Source of the DNA: Branchiostoma floridae
Taxonomy: Eukaryota; Chordata; Leptocardii; Amphioxiformes; Branchiostomatidae
Length of the DNA stretch: 64,000 nt
Direction: 5' to 3'
Assembly: GCF_000003815.2 (NCBI RefSeq)
Contig: NC_049996.1
Span: 5,970,012-6,034,011, forward strand
How positions within the stretch are numbered: the first letter of the stretch is position 1; each line of letters starts with the position of its first letter. Below, piece after piece: positions 32,133 to 44,305 of the stretch. The position numbers and the translations under genes were made by a program. A model generated the notes under the pieces. The model was not told the origin of the DNA. It saw nothing but the letters and a program-made list of their open reading frames with translations, and did not search any database.

Positions 32133-35100
32133 GTGACATGACTAGTGCTCCTCATGCATTGTACATGCACTCATCTGTAAATGGCTAGTTTCCTTTTCTG
32201 TGTTATGTTAGCGATCTGTTTAAAATTATTCCAGAAGATTTTACCCTTTTCGTCCAATGGCAGGGCTCGAAATGCTTTTTTCTGCATACCTGCACTGATG
32301 TAGGTAACATTGACACTCATCTGCACCAGACAAATTTTACCCGCACCACTCTGAATTTAGGATCATACTAAAATTGTTCAGGAACCATTGCTACTTTGTC
32401 TTTTCTACTCTATAGGTGGTAACAGTCAATGCAGCTAATAACAATCCATGTGCAACTGCATTATAGGACATTTATGTATAAAACCCAGTACATGCACCCG
32501 TGCAGGTGCAGGTAGACACCAGAAATACCTGCACAGATCCAATTTTACCTGCATATGCAGGTGGTATTTTGAGCCTTGAATGGTTAATTCCTCCCTTTCT
32601 GAGGAATCTGCATTTGATTTTATATACATGTATCCTGATATCTTGTTGCCAACAATACATTGCATTGCATTAGCAGGCATGAAACACCTGCAGTTTACAG
32701 AAGAAAATTTGTGGTTGTGGGTAAAAATAAAAATAACTTTGTCCATGTATAAATGATGTATATATGACTTTTTAGATAGCAGAATGGTCCATAAAAGTGG
32801 CCTCTGTATTCCAAGGGTCTCTAGTCTTCAGTTTTTGTGTACCTTCCTAAATGTCTGATACTGTGATAGTCACTCAACCGCTGTCGTTAGCTTAGCGACC
32901 CTACCGTTAGCGAGAAATTGTGCCCGACATCGGTCACACAAGCAGTTTTGGCACCGCCATTACGTTGACATACTTTCAACTTCTTGTGGCCAATAAATCT
33001 CTGACTGTTTTTGTATCTCCCTAAATGTGTGATAGTCACTTCACTCCTTTGCCAAGCTTATCCCGACAACCTTTAGCGAGAAAGTATGACAGAAGTCGGC
33101 TATGGTGGGTCCATATGAGGGTACAATTAATTGGGTTTAGAAAAGGATTATTGTCAAAAAGACAAATTTGGTAAGTTTGCGAGATGTCTGGTGCGTTTGT
33201 ATCCAAAAAATATCATCTATCACTCAGAAAATAACACTCGCTTCTGGAGTGGAATGTTCCTTTAATTATACCTATTGTCTTCACAAAAGATGCACTTTTG
33301 TCATATGATATTGCTGTTGTTGTCAATTCTCTGAATTTTTGTTTGTTTGCAACACTTTCCAGCACCAATACTGAAGAAAGGTAAGAAGGCAAAGGGTGGA
33401 AAGATTGCTTTTGATGGAGTTACAGTCTTCTACTTCAAGCGTACACAAGGTTTCACCTCTGTTCCCAGTCAAGGTGGATCTACACTTGGTAAGTACATTA
33501 CCCAGTAGGCTGCCATACAAGAAGAAGGTATCATAAATTCTTGATGATGATGATGATTATAACACACTTCATATTACATCATTGTAGTCTTATTGCTAAA
33601 TTGCTTATGCACTACAATGCATGTACACACTAAAACCGCCTATATAATACAAAACATATCATATATTATGTACATTTAACTAACACTGTAACAGTCCCAT
33701 ACCAGGTGTTACATTGCGTTAAAAGACTGTTTTCACAGCACCCATTTCTTGTCTTTTATTTTTAAAAATTGTCAGTATCTGACTACATTGTAAATACAGA
33801 TGAATAATGACTTTGCCTCGGGCAAAACGCATCTGCAAGACTCTTGTTGTTTGGGAGTGGAAGCCATCAGTGTTCAGGGCTCGAAATACTGGGTGCATGT
33901 GCACCCAGGTGCACCCAAAATTGGAGCTGTTACTTTACTTACTTTACTTGGGCCCTTCGCCCCTGGCGGAGCATAGGCCACTGATGATAGTCCTCCACTG
34001 CACCCGCCTCTGGGCCTTCTTCTTCAGGTCCTGCCAGCTGTTGCAGATACTTTTCATCTCCTCCTCCGTATCTCTCCTCCAGCTATTCCTTGGCCTCCCT
34101 CTCTTCCTTTTACCCTGTGGGTTCATGTACCTATCTTTATAGTTGTCTTGGGCGTCAGAAGGGGAGTCGGCCTTGCAGCTTCCTTGCGGCTTTCACTGCC
34201 CTGCGTCATAAGCCCCCTTTGTGGAGACCCTTCCTTGCCCATGACGGGTTTTTGGATTCTTATCATCGGTGCTTCTGTAACTGGTGGCTGTTTTACAGGT
34301 AGGGTAGTTGACCCTACGCCAACCCATTTTAACCTCTTGGGTGAGGGGTAAGGTCCATCCTTTAGCGACTACCCAAGCTCCACCCCCTCATTCGAGGTTA
34401 CAGAGTAGGAACGTGCCACCTACCCCAGGACTAGGAGATTGGTACATTCGGGCTCTCACACCACGACAAGGCGGATGGACGGGGGCCGATGTTAGGGCAC
34501 CCCAGTGAGAGAAAATTGGAGCTGTGCACCCAATTATTTTCTTTGGGTGCACAGGTTGCACCCAAATATTTTCTTAGGTTTATGTATGTAAAGATATCAA
34601 AGTATAATAGTATACAACATATTCTTGACATCTAAGTTAGAAAGATGATAGAAATGTCTGTCATGGTACTTGTTTAAGAATTTGATAGCTTGTAACTAAG
34701 TTTTATTATTAGGTTATTACTTAAATTTAAGTGGTGCACTCAAAATTTTTTTAGTGCACCCAATTTTTTAAGCTGGGTGCACCGGTGCACCTAATACCAA
34801 AAATGAATTTCGAGCCCTTGTGTTTCTAAAACGCAACGCTTCTGTACATGAACATCTAAAATACTCAATCAAGATTTTTATTTTAGTTTGATTGAGCGCT
34901 GCTTGCTTCCTGATAGTTCTGCTGCACTCTTACCTTTTGATGCGGTAGGAAAATTTCGGACATTCTGACAACAGCGGGAGCAAATGTTGGCATCAGCGAT
35001 TTGTGCAACTTTTCTTCAGTAACAGCTAGCACTGGTGGAAGCTGCATTGAAAAGCCAACAAGGCTTATCTCAAGGCTAGGTTTTTCCCAACAATGTTTTC

Positions 35101-38100
35101 TTGGATTAGATGCATTTGTGCATGCATTATTTGACTTAAAGTGTAAAGATTGCGGGAGGGCGTTGTCGATTCCAAGAGTTAGACATATACTCAATGAGGA
35201 AAATTTGTACACAATAACTGAAGAAATCAGTAGGATCTTTCTGTCAAAGGGAAGTGAACCAGCTTGAAGGCTTTACTGTAGTAATGATGATTTATTACTT
35301 GTTTATACCGGCTATGGCAACTACATATAATGTCATAGGAAGCTATATGGGATTAAAGATCTATTCCTTTCCAGATGGGGAGACCTTTCAATGTACCAAA
35401 ACATCCTGGTGATAAATCAGCAACTTCTTCATACAGTGTATAACGCTAGTTCACATTTATTCGTGGCGTCACCTATATCCATTGTTTTTAAAAACTGATA
35501 TTTGGGGATATCAAGTCAACAGACATAGATTTCAAACTACAATGTTGCAATTTGAAACCATCGTCGTCGGCCAACTTGATATCCCTAAATACCCCGTTTT
35601 TAAAAACAACGGATATAGGTTACCTCGCGAATAAAGGTGAACTAGCGTTACCGGTATCTTGTTCAATTTAGCAAGCATACAAATGATAAAAACAGGTCAA
35701 TGGCACTGAAAATGTTGCTTCATGACAGAGCTAGCAAGCGAGCTATATTATGATGAATAGGGTAATATGTTACTGCTAGTTGAGCCCATAGTAAATATAG
35801 AATACAACACAGGTTATTCCGTATTTCTGAGGTACGATCGGAATGCGGGTAAGATCGCCACCCAGCCAGAGGACGATATGACCTTCGGTTGGGCTGGGAC
35901 CAAAGATGATACGGAATAATATTTTATTCATATCATGCCTCTGTTCTATTACTGTCCCATTGTACTCATACTAGGGGTGAGTACTGGTACAGAAAATTCA
36001 GGTCCAGGTCTGGTTCAGGTCCAGAGGATCAGGTCTGGGTCCGGACCTGAACCTGGACCGGATTCAGTGTGTGAAAATTTGTGCATGGACGATACTCAAA
36101 ACAATGGTCCACTTTGCTACAAAGAAATATATTCGACTCCCACTGCTGTTTTAAAATCTTACAAGGCTAACTGCCTCTGTAGAATTGACTATAAAGCATA
36201 GTAGAATGACTATAAACTCTACTCTACGTACATCGCTTTTGGTATTTTCTTCGACCAGTAAGCCCCAAAACATGTGAATGCCTGATCATATAATCTGTCC
36301 GTTTTCCAATCGGTCAAACACCCAGTCCACCAATTTTTTTGAGGTCCGTTTTTACCAGACCAGTCCAATAAGAAAAAACGAGTTTGTACCGGTACCTTCG
36401 GTACCCACCCCTAACTCATACCCAAATGCACAGACGTCTAAACTGTGAGGTTGCGCCCTCAGGTATGTCAGCCCACCATTGCCATGTGCAGAAGTTTAGT
36501 CTGAAGGGATATGAGGAGGAACAGGACCGTGTGCACCAGGCCATCATCCGTCATCATAAACATCAGCAGCAGATGGTCAAGCAGATGGCCACTGATAGTT
36601 CCGAGTCACAGGTACCAACTCCACAGTACTGAATTTTGTTAACATTTGTAAGTTGGAATGCCCTTTTGGTGTGATTGCAGCTTCTTTGTATGATAGACAT
36701 AGTAATAAACTGAAAGAGATTTAAATTCTACCATGGCTTCGATGAAGAGATTCATTTGTCACGTATGTAAACAGTTAACAAAAGAATTTTTCATCTGGAC
36801 TTATAGCCAACAAAAATTTGAAGGTATGTGTGTTTACCTGTCAAAACTAGTCACTGATTGATGAAAAATTCTATTAACTATTACCATGGCTTCCTTCTTC
36901 ACTCTCTTCATTCCAAATTTGAAAGTATAAAGCTTGATAATGTTATTGATACTTGTAAAATCCTTGCCCATGGGCTAATTACAGGTAACAAGATTCAAAC
37001 AGTGTAAAAACAATATCACAAGTATCTACTCTAGTCTAAAACTAGTAAAAGCTAACTCTAGATCCTGGGTTATTGGGTATGACTCATTTTTCCAAGACAG
37101 TGGAAGACGAAAGATCCCACCTTTTCTATTATGTTTGGGTTTTGTGATAGTAGAAGAAATGTTTTCTTTTTGTCAGTGAATGTGAAGAAGTTATTAAGTT
37201 ATTGGTAACTTCAAAGATACTTGAAGTTACCAAGTATCAGATGTTCCTCTTGTTGACATGAATTACAATTGTTTATGTGCATGTATCAGGGAGAGGAGTC
37301 TGAGTCGGACCCAGATGACCCTGATGACTACTACTTCCTGCAGCCTGTCGCCACCAAGAGAAGACGTCTCATGCTACGAGCAGCAGGTACGAGCAAATAT
37401 GATTTTGATATCATAGCTATTTGTGCCTATGAAAAGTTCAAGCCAAGCTACATGTAACATTATTCCCCATTACTTTTCCTTCCTTTCAAGACCACAACTG
37501 TTTTTACTGCATTCATAGTTTAATAGTTAGTTTTATTAGGAAAATCAGCCTCGCAGTATGTACAAAACAAGCTGAATAACACTGATTGTTGTATGGCAAA
37601 TACAAGAGAAATATTTACTGTACATGACGAAGAAACACACAAACAAAGTTATACGAAATGCCATTCAATAAACACTAAATTAAAGACAGGAATGTCCTAA
37701 CAGTGTTCCTAAGAAGACTAGTTACTGCATTTATAATACATGTTGTAATGACAAAATCACTTAGCGCATCTTGCCATGGTGCCTTTCACTTAAATTTGAA
37801 TATATTTTCTACAGTTGTACACTTGAAGGTAGTTAAACCATACAGTGTTCCCTTGACCACTTTACAAGTCTCCAGTGATAGTCCCAAAACAAGAATGTTT
37901 AATTCATTTTTCTGCAGGAGTTAAGCGAATTGACAGTAATGAGAAAAGGGAGCTGCGTCAGATCCGCATGTCTCGTGAGATGTGCGGGTGCAACTGTCAG
38001 GTGTACTGTGACCCGGAGACATGTGCCTGCAGTATAGCAGACATCAAATGCCAGGTTGGTGGCTAATGTTAAGGTGTATTTTGGTCTGCTCAACTTTATG

Positions 38101-39835
38101 TCTTTAAGCTACACCAATTTTATTTGTTGTTTCTCGGATTCTTTCGGAAAAAAATTGGGTCGGTCGGTCAAAAAAAAATATTTAAAAAAACTTTTTTTTA
38201 AATCGGGGGAAGGACAGATGGGAAAGGAACACTTAAACTTTCAACATTTAGGGGGTTCCTGGTAGCAAAGTCCAAAGTTTGAAAAAAAACGATAAATGCA
38301 CCGTACAGCCACTGGAATTTGAGGCCCATACTTAGTAGTTAATTTGAGAAAGGAGAGGCAGTGAAATTTTGTCAACACAAGGTGTGGCCATCAAATTGAA
38401 TTTTTTTTTTTCAAATCAGAAAAAATAGGGTCGGGAAATCCGAGAAACAACAAATAAGATTGGTGTGGCTTTAACATTACTTCCTTCCTATGACCAGCAG
38501 ACTCATTTAGCTTTGTAGGACATCTATTGTGCAAGATGTGGTTTGTATAATGCAATGTTCTTTAGAGTCTGTAGGAAGTACAAATGAGTCATACATAAAT
38601 ACACACTAATGATTAGCTACTTCTTTCAGACGGGCACTTTTGATCTCCTTATTGTGCAAACAAGTTGATGGAGGATCTTCCTCTTTTAAATGTTTGTATT
38701 TTTGTCAGCACTGCTGTTCTATTTCCTGTGGTGGCGGTGATGTGTACATAGTGAACGGTTTCCATGTATGTTTTCTTGTGTGGAACAGGTAGATAGATTG
38801 TCGTTTCCGTGCGGCTGCACCAAGGATGGCTGTGGGAACCTGGCTGGGAGGATTGAGTTCAACCCTGTGCGTGTGCGGACACACTTCATCCACACCATCA
38901 TGCGACTGGAGCTGGAGAAGAAGCAGAACGGACTCCACCCCAGGGGAACCACCGGTGGGGAGAAGGTGAAAACGGTTGTGAACATGGTCGGAGCTGATTC
39001 TGACGATGGCGCTGTAGTCGACCTGAACGGTCACTCTGCACATGACAGGCTAGCCAAACCTGCCTCTGATGGGGCCCTCCTGGTGTCACCTGTCAATCAT
39101 GGACACTTAGAAGTTGCCTACCAGGTACCCCAGGCTAGTTTCCAAAGTCCTGGAACCTCTTCCACCAGTGGAAACCTTTATAGTTGTGTTCTAAGCCCTC
39201 ACTGTAATGGTACTACTATGTTGCCCAGTGGTCTTCACTATAATGATTCTGATGAAGAAAATACTATTCAACAAAAATGTGCCATGTCAGCCGTTTACCA
39301 GTTTAAGAACCCAGACACCTCTGAATCCGACAGTAGCGACAGCGATAGTTATGTGTATGAAGATTGTTCCAACTACAAATTGTCATCACCATTAGAGTGT
39401 TGTGTGGAAGAGCACTCGGCTCAGGAAACCCTGACTACTCCAAAGAATTCTTGCATTCCTGACCTATCTGAAGTTGGGTCTATCGAGGACAAAGTTGGGA
39501 AGAGTTACACCAACCTGACGGATGCGAAGCCCGCGGGAAGACTGGAGCCGCTGGGGCCTGTGGTGGACACAGACGGGCAGGTCGGAGGGGTGGAGACTGT
39601 CAGCCTCGTGGCAGACGAGAACTCCAATCAAGAGAACATTGTGCCAATACCGCTGGAATCCAACCAGAATCTGTGCATTCCACTTACCGACAACTCCTCC
39701 ACAACGTGTGAGCTGGAAAAGTTGGGAATGGTGGAATACGAGGAACCAGAGGACAAGATAGGAACTCTGAGCGAGGAGAACCAAACATTCAGCGATGCTA
39801 TAAAGGCATCAATTGTGGAGACAGTCTCTGTGTAG
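31916..39835 (+). CDS. CSRNP: Cysteine/serine-rich nuclear protein (CSRNP/AXUD1 family), 6 coding exons
   Basis: Exons 31916-32132, 33363-33488, 36463-36611, 37290-37386, 37918-38054 and 38789-39835 join with GT-AG introns and matching phases (1, 1, 0, 1, 0). They give 1773 nt and 590 residues, close to vertebrate CSRNP1/3 (about 585-590). Order seen: acidic Ser-rich N-terminus ([10 protein letters not shown], 40-55); conserved block [40 protein letters not shown]; Cys-rich core [17 protein letters not shown]...[30 protein letters not shown] (about 260-285); then an acidic Ser/Thr-rich tail typical of a transactivation region. Family members are nuclear, sequence-specific transcription activators, and Drosophila Axud1 acts downstream of Axin and JNK. 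Vertebrates have three paralogues; as a single invertebrate copy it would be pro-orthologous, but paralogues outside the window cannot be excluded. Confidence 0.93.
32261..32578. mobile_element. CAGGGCTCGAAAT MITE in CSRNP intron
   Basis: Ends CAGGGCTCGAAATGC and GGTATTTTGAGCCTTG are flanked by an exact 5-bp duplication AATGG (32256-32260, 32579-32583). The interior matches 17655-17984. Confidence 0.8.
33363..33488 (+). CDS. CSRNP: CSRNP coding exon 2
   Basis: It encodes [20 protein letters not shown] and [20 protein letters not shown], the most conserved N-terminal block of the family. Acceptor TTTCCAG, donor CTTG|GTAAGT. Confidence 0.9.
33875..34819. mobile_element. CAGGGCTCGAAAT MITE interrupted by a LINE, in CSRNP intron
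   Basis: Ends CAGGGCTCGAAATACTGGG and AATTTCGAGCCCTT are flanked by an exact 5-bp duplication GTGTT (33870-33874, 34820-34824). Internal gtgcacccaggtgcaccc repeats are subterminal. The LINE at 33931-34511 splits it. Confidence 0.8.
33931..34511 (-). mobile_element. 5'-truncated non-LTR retrotransposon (LINE) tail
   Basis: It is flanked by a 14-bp direct repeat AAAATTGGAGCTGT (33917-33930, 34512-34525), as left by target-primed reverse transcription. On the minus strand it ends in an AAGTA-type simple tail. The frame 34126-33944 encodes a LINE ORF2 C-terminus ([20 protein letters not shown], then [20 protein letters not shown]). The RT core is missing. Confidence 0.85.
34900..35270. other. 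Region open on both strands inside a CSRNP intron
   Basis: Plus: an open frame runs about 34937-35267, includes [20 protein letters not shown] and ends GSEPA-stop. Minus: 109 codons (35212-34883) reach a consensus donor LPHQK|GTAAGA at about 34931. I recognise neither. It could be a relic exon of an inserted gene or chance. Confidence 0.25.
35441..35650. mobile_element. Palindromic MITE, GTTCACCTTTATCC family, copy 3
   Basis: TAACGCTAGTTCACATTTAT and ATAAAGGTGAACTAGCGTTA are inverted. The whole 210-bp copy can fold back. Confidence 0.8.
35972..36413. mobile_element. hAT-type MITE, 8-bp duplication, next to CSRNP exon 3
   Basis: Ends TAGGGGTGAGTACTGGTAC and GGTACCCACCCCTA are flanked by an exact 8-bp repeat ACTCATAC (35964-35971, 36414-36421). 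Inner ggtccaggt/acctggacc repeats are inverted. A related fragment lies at 31640-31685. Confidence 0.85.
36463..36611 (+). CDS. CSRNP: CSRNP coding exon 3
   Basis: It starts [20 protein letters not shown] and continues as a charged, His/Gln-rich helix. The vertebrate counterpart has the GMALRH...FSLAEF pattern at the same exon position. The acceptor lies just 49 bp past the end of a hAT MITE. Confidence 0.9.
37290..37386 (+). CDS. CSRNP: CSRNP coding exon 4
   Basis: It encodes [20 protein letters not shown] then a basic run [12 protein letters not shown], a likely nuclear localisation signal. Acceptor TGTATCAG, donor GCAG|GTACGA. Confidence 0.88.
37918..38054 (+). CDS. CSRNP: CSRNP coding exon 5 (Cys-rich core, part 1)
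   Basis: It encodes [20 protein letters not shown] followed by a [17 protein letters not shown] cysteine array. The family pattern C-x-C-x3/4-C is intact. Confidence 0.93.
38104..38474. mobile_element. GGCCACACCAATTT MITE, copy B, in CSRNP intron 5
   Basis: aagctacaccaattttattt and aaataagattggtgtggctt are inverted, with ttgtttctcgga / tccgagaaacaa inside. Confidence 0.75.
38789..39835 (+). CDS. CSRNP: CSRNP coding exon 6 (Cys-rich core, part 2, and C-terminus)
   Basis: It begins [20 protein letters not shown] and ends at TAG (39833-39835). After the [17 protein letters not shown] helix the remaining 300 residues are acidic and Ser/Thr/Asn-rich with little conservation, as in the vertebrate proteins. 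Confidence 0.93.
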   Translation, partial: VDRLSFPCGCTKDGCGNLAGRIEFNPVRVRTHFIHTIMRLELEKKQNGLHPRGTTGGEKVKTVVNMVGADSDDGAVVDLNGHSAHDRLAKPASDGALLVSPVNHGHLEVAYQVPQASFQSPGTSSTSGNLYSCVLSPHCNGTTMLPSGLHYNDSDEENTIQQKCAMSAVYQFKNPDTSESDSSDSDSYVYEDCSNYKLSSPLECCVEEHSAQETLTTPKNSCIPDLSEVGSIEDKVGKSYTNLTDAKPAGRLEPLGPVVDTDGQVGGVETVSLVADENSNQENIVPIPLESNQNLCIPLTDNSSTTCELEKLGMVEYEEPEDKIGTLSEENQTFSDAIKASIVETVSV

Positions 39836-40801
39836 AGTTGCTAGATTAGTGTAAGTTAATCAACTGCATTTTTTAATGACAGTATAGTGTATAAACTATC
39901 TACATTTAGATGTATGGTATTGTGATTCTTCTCTGTGAGATGTCGTTGTGGCTATTCTGTGTGACTTTGATGGTCTATGCCCAAGCTACTTTTAAATGTC
40001 AAAAACAAAAGGTCAAACAGCTGGGCTATTTTATTACATGTATTACAAAGTTTTGTCTCAAAGCTGCAGATTTTCCCCTGGCACTCTCACCATTTTTAAC
40101 CTAGTAGTTTAAACATATTTATGAGATGTTATAGCCTTGTTGTCATGGAAATGTTGGTCATGTACGTGTATTTATTGTGATACGGAAAACAGAAGTATGC
40201 ATGAAGGTTTGACAAGTCTGAAAAGAAGAAGATTTCAGTTTGCTTCTCATGGTGCCTGACATCAGATTATTGTTACTAGAACATGTTGACTGAAAGTTAA
40301 CAAAAGGATTTTCCAGATTCATTTAGCTGGATACACCATGCAGTACTTAAAGGTGCTTAAATTCCTTAGTAAAACAGTAAGCCTAGTTACTTTTTGTCTT
40401 GACCAGGCTGCATATATTCAGTGGTAGCCAAAGTATGGCTGTTTTGCACAGCCAGGGCTTCCCAACTAGCCTGTGGCGAGCATTGCTGACAGGGGCAATG
40501 TTGAAGTATGTTTCAAGTATTTGTTGAAAAGGTGCTTAATTGATTCATCATGTTGCAATTTACATAAATATAATGAAATATACCCTAAATGTGATGTTAT
40601 GAAATTATTTAAGTAACTTAGACCATGATCACAACAATCATTAACATACAGCATTATCTAAAGCATACCTCGTTCTACAGTGGACAAGAGTACAAAAATG
40701 TTGAAAATGTGGCTGGACCCAGGGTACAACTCCTCCAAAGGATTGTTTAGAAGGCTAGGAGTAGTAGTAGTAGGAGGAGAATTATGTATACGAAGCAAAT
40801 A

Positions 40802-41009
40802 CTGTAAATGCATTTCAGTTCACGGGGATTTAATTCCGTGGTAGCAGGAAACAGGACTTTTAGCAGCGGTTTTAAGTTTGCGACAGCAACATGCACTGTA
40901 GTCTCTTACTGTCATGGAAAAATGTTTGTGGTGGTTTTAAGTTCGAGGTGAAGCGGCCATCGCGAAAACCGCAAACATAAAACCATTGCGAACATTTCTG
41001 CATTTACAG
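40802..41009. mobile_element. Tc1/mariner-type MITE
   Basis: TA-CTGTAAATGCATTT and TTCTGCATTTACAG-TA ends, with TA duplicated on each side. Inner gcggttttaagtttgcg and cgcgaaaaccgcaaac stretches are inverted. Confidence 0.75.
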
Positions 41010-41551
41010 TACCCAGTCAAACATCAAAAAGATGATATCTTTGCCTTTAGTAGGTACTTTTTTTCTTTCATTACCTCCAATCTTCATGAACAAACTTGAC
41101 TAGGCAAATACATGTGCATGTAGCATGCATCTGATAGATGAAAACTGCCTTCTAAAAGTTGTCAACGTTCCAAAATTTTTCAAGCTTATTCTTTTTGACT
41201 GCCAAAAGTTTCATGGTACTTTTTACTTCTATTGCTGAGATAAAGAATTAACCGACATGTTGATAGATATAACATCTTGATGGATTTACACTTGAAAAGA
41301 TGTGTCCAAATGTTTGATGTCATTTCTTAAGATGTGTTGGCCACAGGACAACTTTCCTGCATGTTCATGGAAGCGCCTGAAAATAGACAACCTCACTATA
41401 GTATTCCTAAAAGTTAAAACATTGCCATTGTGTGTTATTACATGCCAGTACTATATGTTGCATGAATTCTGAGCTTCTCCAGTGCCGAGATTTTATTGGT
41501 GGGAAATCATTTTGTGCAGTAACAGTTAAGAGGTAGGCTCATGTGAACCCG

Positions 41552-41911
41552 TAAGGCCACACCAATTTTTTTTTTTTTGTTTCTCGGATTTCCCAACCCT
41601 ATTTTTTTCGGATTTGAAATTTTCAAATTGATGGCCACACCTCATGTTGACAAAATTTCACAGCCCCTCCTTTTCCAAATTAACTATGGGCCTCAAATTC
41701 CAGTAGCTGTAAGTGACTATTTTGGACGGTACGTTTATCATTTTTCTTTGCTACCAGGGACCCCCTAAATGTTGAATGTTTAGGTTTTCCTGTCCGATCT
41801 CTCCTACCCCCGACTTTTTGAAAGTTTTTTTATTTTCATTTTTTTCGACAGACCGACCCAATTTTTTTCTGAAAAAATCCAAGAAACAACAAATAAAATT
41901 GGTGTCTTTAT
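41552..41911. mobile_element. GGCCACACCAATTT MITE, copy C
   Basis: aaggccacaccaattttt and aaataaaattggtgtcttt are inverted. The interior is about collinear with copy B in the opposite orientation. Confidence 0.75.
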
Positions 41912-42681
41912 AACAAGACAACCAGATTAACTGCTTTTGTGATATGAATCAACAGTATTGTGCAATGCCATCTCATATAAGCGATATTGTACCAAATGCT
42001 CCAGCAATGATAATTACCATGTATGTAGCATAGGGGAAAAACTCTCAGTTACACTAACTTGAACTTCTCATAAACTGTTTGCTTTACATTGATGATTACA
42101 AAGGGATTCTTGGACACATTGTTTGATATATGAAATTTACATACTCATCTGAAGACCTGTTGTTAAAAGAATGAATGTCTCCTCCAATTGTGTAATGTAG
42201 ATGTGTTATTGTTATGAAGTCTAAGTGGTCGGGAAGGTTGAACAAATGACATAACACTCAGAATTGTTTACCAAACAATAGACTGTTCTTGTTTGTTTTC
42301 ACATCTCCTTTTTTTTTCTTTGCCATTCTATGACATTATCATACATTTCAGCTGTTTGTTAGTATCCGTTTCCTGATATTTTTTGCAATTCACAGCACAT
42401 ATTTACTTACTTTGCAACTACTTTGTAGGATTTACAGTATGGGTGAAATCTTCTTTTAATGTGTGGGAACAGACAGAAATTGATGTGCGCACGGATATCA
42501 TCCATATGATATAACAAAATCAACACCTCAGTTGGGTCAAGCACAAAAAGTGTTCTGTGATGATATGAAAACAACCAATGTTCAGGTGCAGTCATTAATA
42601 ATTGTAATTATCAGATTTTCCTGTGGTTTATGCATGTCATTAGTGAAGTTTACATCTTGCAACACAACAAATCGTCCACTG

Positions 42682-42883
42682 TAATGCTGGTTCACCTTTA
42701 TCCGCGAGGTAACCTATATCTGTTGTTTTTATGGCTGTCAAGTCAATGGATGGTAGTTTCAAACTTCAATTTTTCGAAAATGTTGCATTTTGAAACCACC
42801 CTCCATCGAATTGATAATCCTAAACACCCTGTTCTAATACGATGGATATAGGTTACCCTGTGGATAAATGTGAACTAGCGTTA
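42682..42883. mobile_element. Palindromic MITE, GTTCACCTTTATCC family, copy 4
   Basis: ggttcacctttatccgcgag and ctgtggataaatgtgaac are inverted, with aaccaccctcca / tggatggtagtt inside. Confidence 0.7.
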
Positions 42884-44104
42884 TAGCACAACAAACTTCT
42901 TACATTATTCCCAGCTGATTCATTCCTTCCTTCTCTTTTTTCTGACACAACACTGGTTTCATGAGTGTAAGAATGCTTCACCCCAGACATTAGTGGGAGA
43001 CAAATTGTAACAAATACTTCTCAGAAGAACTGATATTGACTTTATATAATATTCATTTCTAACAGTAAAACATTTGGCTCTGCCTCTTAGTCATGTGATA
43101 AATAAAACAATCCAAATTAAGGAAAGATGTGTCCAATCTGCCGCCAGGACTTTCTGAACAAGTGACTACAGTAGTATGTACCAGAATGTTATGCAGTATA
43201 TGGATTGTATACATGCGAACTTAGAACGCTTTCAGTCAGGGTCAGTCAACTTGACCTTCACGAATGGTAGTACTGACTTCCTGCCTTCTGAGTTCTTTGG
43301 CCCTTTGCTTATGTAAGGTCACTTGATCGGCCCCACATGTCAGGAAGTTTGTATGTAATGCTACCAAATAACATGTAGCAATGGCACAATGTAGAAGTAC
43401 ACAGTAAATACCATTTTTTATTGATACCACTGACGGTATGGTCTTGTTTTGTACCACTATGGTCCACTACCTCTGTAACATTGTTGTAGTACTCATAGAG
43501 AATGTCTTATTCACATGGTTTTTATGAGTATGTAAGTATTGAGTATGAATGGTACAGAGCGTTGGTCCCAGTCTCAAGATGAATTGAACAGTAGTGTTGT
43601 ATCTGACAGTAAAGCTTGTAGGTACTGTGCTGATTCTTCTGTGTATGTGTTGCTTTTTTTTTTAAGTATCAAAATGTTGCCTTTCAAGACAGGAGGGAAA
43701 AATGCCGGTGTTAATGTTTGATGTCAAAATACTGAGTGAGCATGAGTTTTACATGCTCTCAGGAAGGTTCATGGCCTGCGTGTGTTGTACTCTTGCAAGA
43801 AATGTTTTACAGAGGTCTTTTCAGATTGTAGATGTAGTAAAGTGCCCCCCTCCCCCATCATTGTAAGTTGATCAGGTACTACTACTGTGATTGGATAGAT
43901 TTAACATAGGTATGATGCTCACCTATTGTATCTCTTAATGTAAGGTATAACATTGTAATATATGTGCAGAAAGTTCAGTAGCTACTTCATATGACAGATG
44001 TAAACTGTAATGTGAAGGAAACTAGTGTCAGTATCTATATGTGACTGCAACACAGTGGCACATGATTCCATAATTCTGCATGAAGTTTCATCTGTTCTGG
44101 TACA

Positions 44105-44305
44105 TAATGTTAGTTCCCCATTATCTGTGGGGTAACCCATATTTGTTACAAGTTTGGTATCTAGTGATATCAAGTCGATGGACGATGGTTTTGAACTGCA
44201 ATTATCTTGAAAATAATGCAATTTTACGACCTTTTACTTCATATCCCGAAATACCCTGTTTTTGAATACAACCTGTACAATGGATACAGGTGAACTACTG
44301 ATAAA
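44105..44305. mobile_element. Palindromic MITE, GTTCACCTTTATCC family, copy 5 (decayed)
   Basis: tagttccccattatctgtggggtaaccc pairs poorly with tggatacaggtgaacta. The centre aagtcgatggacgatggttt is shared with copies 1-4. Confidence 0.5.
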
